From Elusimicrobiota bacterium (GTDB taxonomy: Bacteria; Elusimicrobiota; Elusimicrobia; UBA1565), in assembly GCA_003450735.1 (NCBI GenBank), contig DMEZ01000002.1:1-26499 (forward strand): DNA of 26,499 bases. The letters run 5' to 3'. The stretch's first letter is position 1. Each line of letters begins with the position of its first letter. The notes below the pieces were generated by a model. That model worked only from the letters and a program-made list of their open reading frames with translations, had not been told where the DNA came from and made no database searches. A program made the position numbers and the translations under genes. Below, piece after piece: positions 24,574 to 26,499 of this stretch.

Positions 24574-25290
24574 TTAGGCCGCGTTCTTCAGGAAGAACTG
24601 CAGGGTGGTGGCGCCGACCTCGATGATGTCCCCGTCCTTGAGGGGCACCTGCCCGTTCACGCTGGCCCCGTTCACGGTGGGGTAGCCGTCCTTCACGGCC
24701 ACGAGCACGTAGCCCTCCGGCTTGCGGTGAATGGAGGCCGCCACCTCGGGAGCCGAGCCGAAGAGGCCCGTGCCCTTGATGGGGATCTGCACCCGGTCCG
24801 ATTTGCCGATGTAGGTCGAGAGGCCCTTGAGGTCGTACTCCGGCTGAGCCACGATGCCCTTGAGCACCCGCAAGGCGCCGAACTTCTCCCCCCCCTTGGC
24901 GGCCGCCGAGGCCTTGGCCATCTCCTGCTGGGCCTGGGGGGTGAGCACGACGGTCTTCTCCGCGGCCGGCTGGGCGCCGCCGGCGGCGGGAGCGGCGGCG
25001 GCCCTTTCGTCGAAGAAGACGAGCGCGTGCTTGGCCAGGCCGATGACGTCGTTGTGGTGGAGGCCCGCCTTCATGACGCGCTTCTCGTTGACGAAGGTGC
25101 CGTTGGTGGAGTCGAGGTCCTCGACGTAGTAGGTCTCGCCCGCCAGCAGGACCTTGCAGTGGTGCCCGCTGATGGCGGGATTGTCGATGACGATGTCGTT
25201 GTCCGGCTTGCGGCCGACGGTGATGGCGGGCTTGTCGAGCGGGATCTCCTTGATGACGGCCGCGTTGAACTTGAGCAGGAGTTTCGGCAT
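24574..25290 (-). CDS. Tandem FHA-domain protein with a threonine motif in the linker
   Basis: This 238-aa protein has a canonical FHA domain at residues 5-95, with the phosphothreonine-binding residues GR (26-27), SGHH (41-44) and STNGTF (61-66). A low-complexity Ala/Pro linker (96-135) contains EKTVVLTPQ. A second, degenerate FHA-like domain spans about 138-235 (IGKSD, SIHRKPEGYVL, VNGASVNG). FHA domains dock on phosphothreonine peptides, and a threonine in the linker could be phosphorylated and bound intramolecularly, as in GarA/OdhI. It begins 3 bp after the PP2C phosphatase stop, so it belongs to a phosphosignalling operon; the kinase is not in the window. The target is unknown. Confidence 0.88.
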   Translation of the reverse strand: MPKLLLKFNAAVIKEIPLDKPAITVGRKPDNDIVIDNPAISGHHCKVLLAGETYYVEDLDSTNGTFVNEKRVMKAGLHHNDVIGLAKHALVFFDERAAAAPAAGGAQPAAEKTVVLTPQAQQEMAKASAAAKGGEKFGALRVLKGIVAQPEYDLKGLSTYIGKSDRVQIPIKGTGLFGSAPEVAASIHRKPEGYVLVAVKDGYPTVNGASVNGQVPLKDGDIIEVGATTLQFFLKNAA

Positions 25291-25293
25291 GGT

Positions 25294-26118
25294 TCAGGCG
25301 CTCCTCGGGAACAACCTGGACAGGAAGCCTTTGAACCCGCCCTGGCGGCCCGAGGGAGCTCGGGCGACCAGGGCGGTGACGTTGTCCTGGCCCCCGGCCT
25401 CGCAGGCCATGGCCACGAGCTTCTCGACGGCCGCCGTGGCGGAGGCGGACTCCTCGAGCACCCGGGAGATCTCGGGCTCCGGCACCATCTTGGTGAGCCC
25501 GTCGGAGCAGAGCAGGTAGCTGTCCCCGGGGAGCACCGGATGCTCCCCGATGTCCACCTGGATCTTCTCCTCGGTCCCCAGCGCGCGGGTCAGGATGTTC
25601 TGGAGATTGGACTTCTCCGCCTGCTCCTTGGTGATGACCCCCTGGCGGACCTGATCCATGACCAGGGAGTGGTCCTCGGTGAGCTGCTGGAGCTGGCCCC
25701 CTCGCTGGAGGTAGAGGCGGCTGTCGCCCACGTGCGCCACGGCCAGCGACTTGGGATCCACCAGGACGGCGACCACGGTGGTCCCCATGCCGTGGTTCTT
25801 GGGGAAGGCGCGGGCTTTCTCGAAGATGATCGTGTTGGCCACCTGCACGATGTACTCCAGCTGGCGCAGACGGACCGGCAGGGACGAGTCCCCACCCTCC
25901 GGCACGATGAGCTTGTCGCCGCCCAGCATCTTCTTGGAGTACTCGAGGATGGTGTCCACGGCCAGACGGCTGGCCACCTCGCCGGAGCTGTGCCCGCCCA
26001 TGCCGTCGGCCACGACCAGCAGGCCCAGGGAGGAGTCGATGCCGAGGCAGTCTTCGTTGCGCTCGCGCACGCAGCCCACGTCGGTCTTGCCTTCGATGTC
26101 GAATGGGAGTCGCTTCAT
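25294..26118 (-). CDS. PP2C-family serine/threonine protein phosphatase
   Basis: The 274-aa enzyme carries the PP2C motifs in order: VRERNEDCLG, VVADGMGGHSSGE (metal aspartate), GTTVVAVLV, VAHVGDSRLYL, TEDHSLV, ILTRALG, LLCSDGLTKM and GGQDNVTALV. It is a soluble metal-dependent phosphatase like Stp/PstP that reverses Hanks-type kinase phosphorylation. A basic C-terminal tail (GFKGFLSRLFPRSA) follows the catalytic core. Its start overlaps the stop of the Pro/Ala-rich gene upstream (ATGA at 26115-26118) and the FHA gene follows directly. It therefore probably dephosphorylates one or both neighbours. Confidence 0.94.
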   Translation of the reverse strand: MKRLPFDIEGKTDVGCVRERNEDCLGIDSSLGLLVVADGMGGHSSGEVASRLAVDTILEYSKKMLGGDKLIVPEGGDSSLPVRLRQLEYIVQVANTIIFEKARAFPKNHGMGTTVVAVLVDPKSLAVAHVGDSRLYLQRGGQLQQLTEDHSLVMDQVRQGVITKEQAEKSNLQNILTRALGTEEKIQVDIGEHPVLPGDSYLLCSDGLTKMVPEPEISRVLEESASATAAVEKLVAMACEAGGQDNVTALVARAPSGRQGGFKGFLSRLFPRSA

Positions 26119-26499
26119 GAGGGCTTGCTCGGGGGGGTGAAGAGCCTGATGGTGGCGTCCGGGTCGAAGCCCTTGGGTGCGGAGGGCTTGGGCTCGACGG
26201 CCGGCGCAGGCGCCGGCTCGGGAGCAGGCGCCGGCTCGAGCGGCGCGGGGCGTTCCGCGGCGGCGGGAGCGGCCGCTGGGACTTGGAAGGAGATGGGCAC
26301 GTCGAGGCGGATCGTCGCGTCAGGCGTGAAGGAGGCTTCCTGGGCGGGCGCGGGCGCGGCCGTGCTCAGCTCGCCCGTCCCTGGAGGCGCTTGGAAGCCG
26401 GAAGGGGCGGCCGCCGGCAGCGCGCCGGAGAGGTCGATGGACTCCGGCTCGGGCTCCAAGGCCGCCTGGGCCGGCTCGGGCGCGTCCGTGCTCTGCTCG
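26115..26499 (-). CDS. Pro/Ala-rich protein with repeated DATIRL motifs, 5' end beyond window
   Basis: The minus-strand frame is open from the window edge to the TGA at 26117-26115, so only the C-terminal part (about 127 residues) is seen. There is no convincing start; a TTG at 26459 should not be taken as one. The sequence is low-complexity (Pro, Ala, Glu) with two near-identical motifs, TPDATIRLDVP (codons 26304-26321) and DPDATIRLFTPP (26142-26159). Each has a threonine in a context suited to phosphorylation and FHA binding. The stop overlaps the PP2C start. The full protein may carry a kinase, receptor or FHA domain upstream. This part gives no enzymatic function. Confidence 0.7.
   Translation of the reverse strand, partial: EQSTDAPEPAQAALEPEPESIDLSGALPAAAPSGFQAPPGTGELSTAAPAPAQEASFTPDATIRLDVPISFQVPAAAPAAAERPAPLEPAPAPEPAPAPAVEPKPSAPKGFDPDATIRLFTPPSKPS

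Noticed and set aside
24565..24585. Bidirectional terminator between the kor operon and the FHA gene
   Set aside because: Only a 4-bp GGCC self-complementary match exists and there is no T-run.
26115..26459. A complete 114-aa gene starting at TTG 26459
   Set aside because: The frame stays open to the window edge and the sequence before the TTG continues the same Pro/Glu/Ala composition, so the gene is truncated by the window.

Overview
The window is GC-rich bacterial DNA, densely packed, with short gaps, many ATGA and TGATG stop/start overlaps, and strong preference for G or C at third codon positions. It has outer-membrane (TolC-type) and RND genes, so the cell is diderm. A CHASE2 cyclase, a PP2C/FHA phosphosignalling cluster and a ferredoxin-dependent 2-oxoglutarate oxidoreductase beside sucCD suggest an anaerobic or microaerophilic lineage. 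My tentative guess is a high-GC Elusimicrobiota genome or a similar uncultured phylum. No rRNA or other marker in the window settles this.

Layout. (1) 1-1923 is an accessory patch: debris of GC-rich coding DNA, a possible mini zinc ribbon, a visibly AT-richer AAA/DUF4143 ATPase that looks horizontally acquired and possibly leaderless, then a doubly frameshifted gene remnant. (2) 1864-7777 is a self-contained efflux operon: a consensus promoter over a 26-bp perfect palindrome, a TetR regulator, a TolC-type channel, a membrane fusion lipoprotein without the usual hairpin, and an RND pump. (3) 7774-10299 (minus strand) is a secreted VIT/vWA protein. (4) 10355-13182 (minus) holds a membrane-anchored spermidine-synthase-like protein, yajQ, and a ribbon-helix-helix antitoxin whose RelE/ParE-like toxin is reduced to a stub that stays open in frame into yajQ. 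(5) 13472-20643 (minus) is a long co-directional run: sucC, sucD, ccdA-like, CHASE2 adenylate cyclase, DEDDh exonuclease, hutU. (6) 20701-24567 (plus) is divergent from sucCD: CBS protein, korA, korB, zinc-ribbon/CBS protein. (7) 24574-26499 (minus) is a signalling cluster: FHA protein, PP2C phosphatase, and a Pro/Ala-rich protein cut by the window edge that carries two copies of a DATIRL motif.

How the genes may work together. KorAB interconverts 2-oxoglutarate and succinyl-CoA, and SucCD interconverts succinyl-CoA and succinate. The two modules share a 57-bp divergent control region, so together they form one oxidative or reductive TCA segment. CBS-domain proteins sit on both sides of korAB and are translationally coupled to it, which suggests adenylate-level control of this node. 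A PP2C/FHA pair converges on the same operon. Since FHA proteins (GarA, OdhI) regulate 2-oxoglutarate metabolism in Actinobacteria, this layout is the most interesting candidate for an undescribed regulatory module. The link is inferred from position only. I see no CRISPR array, tRNA, rRNA or complete insertion sequence.
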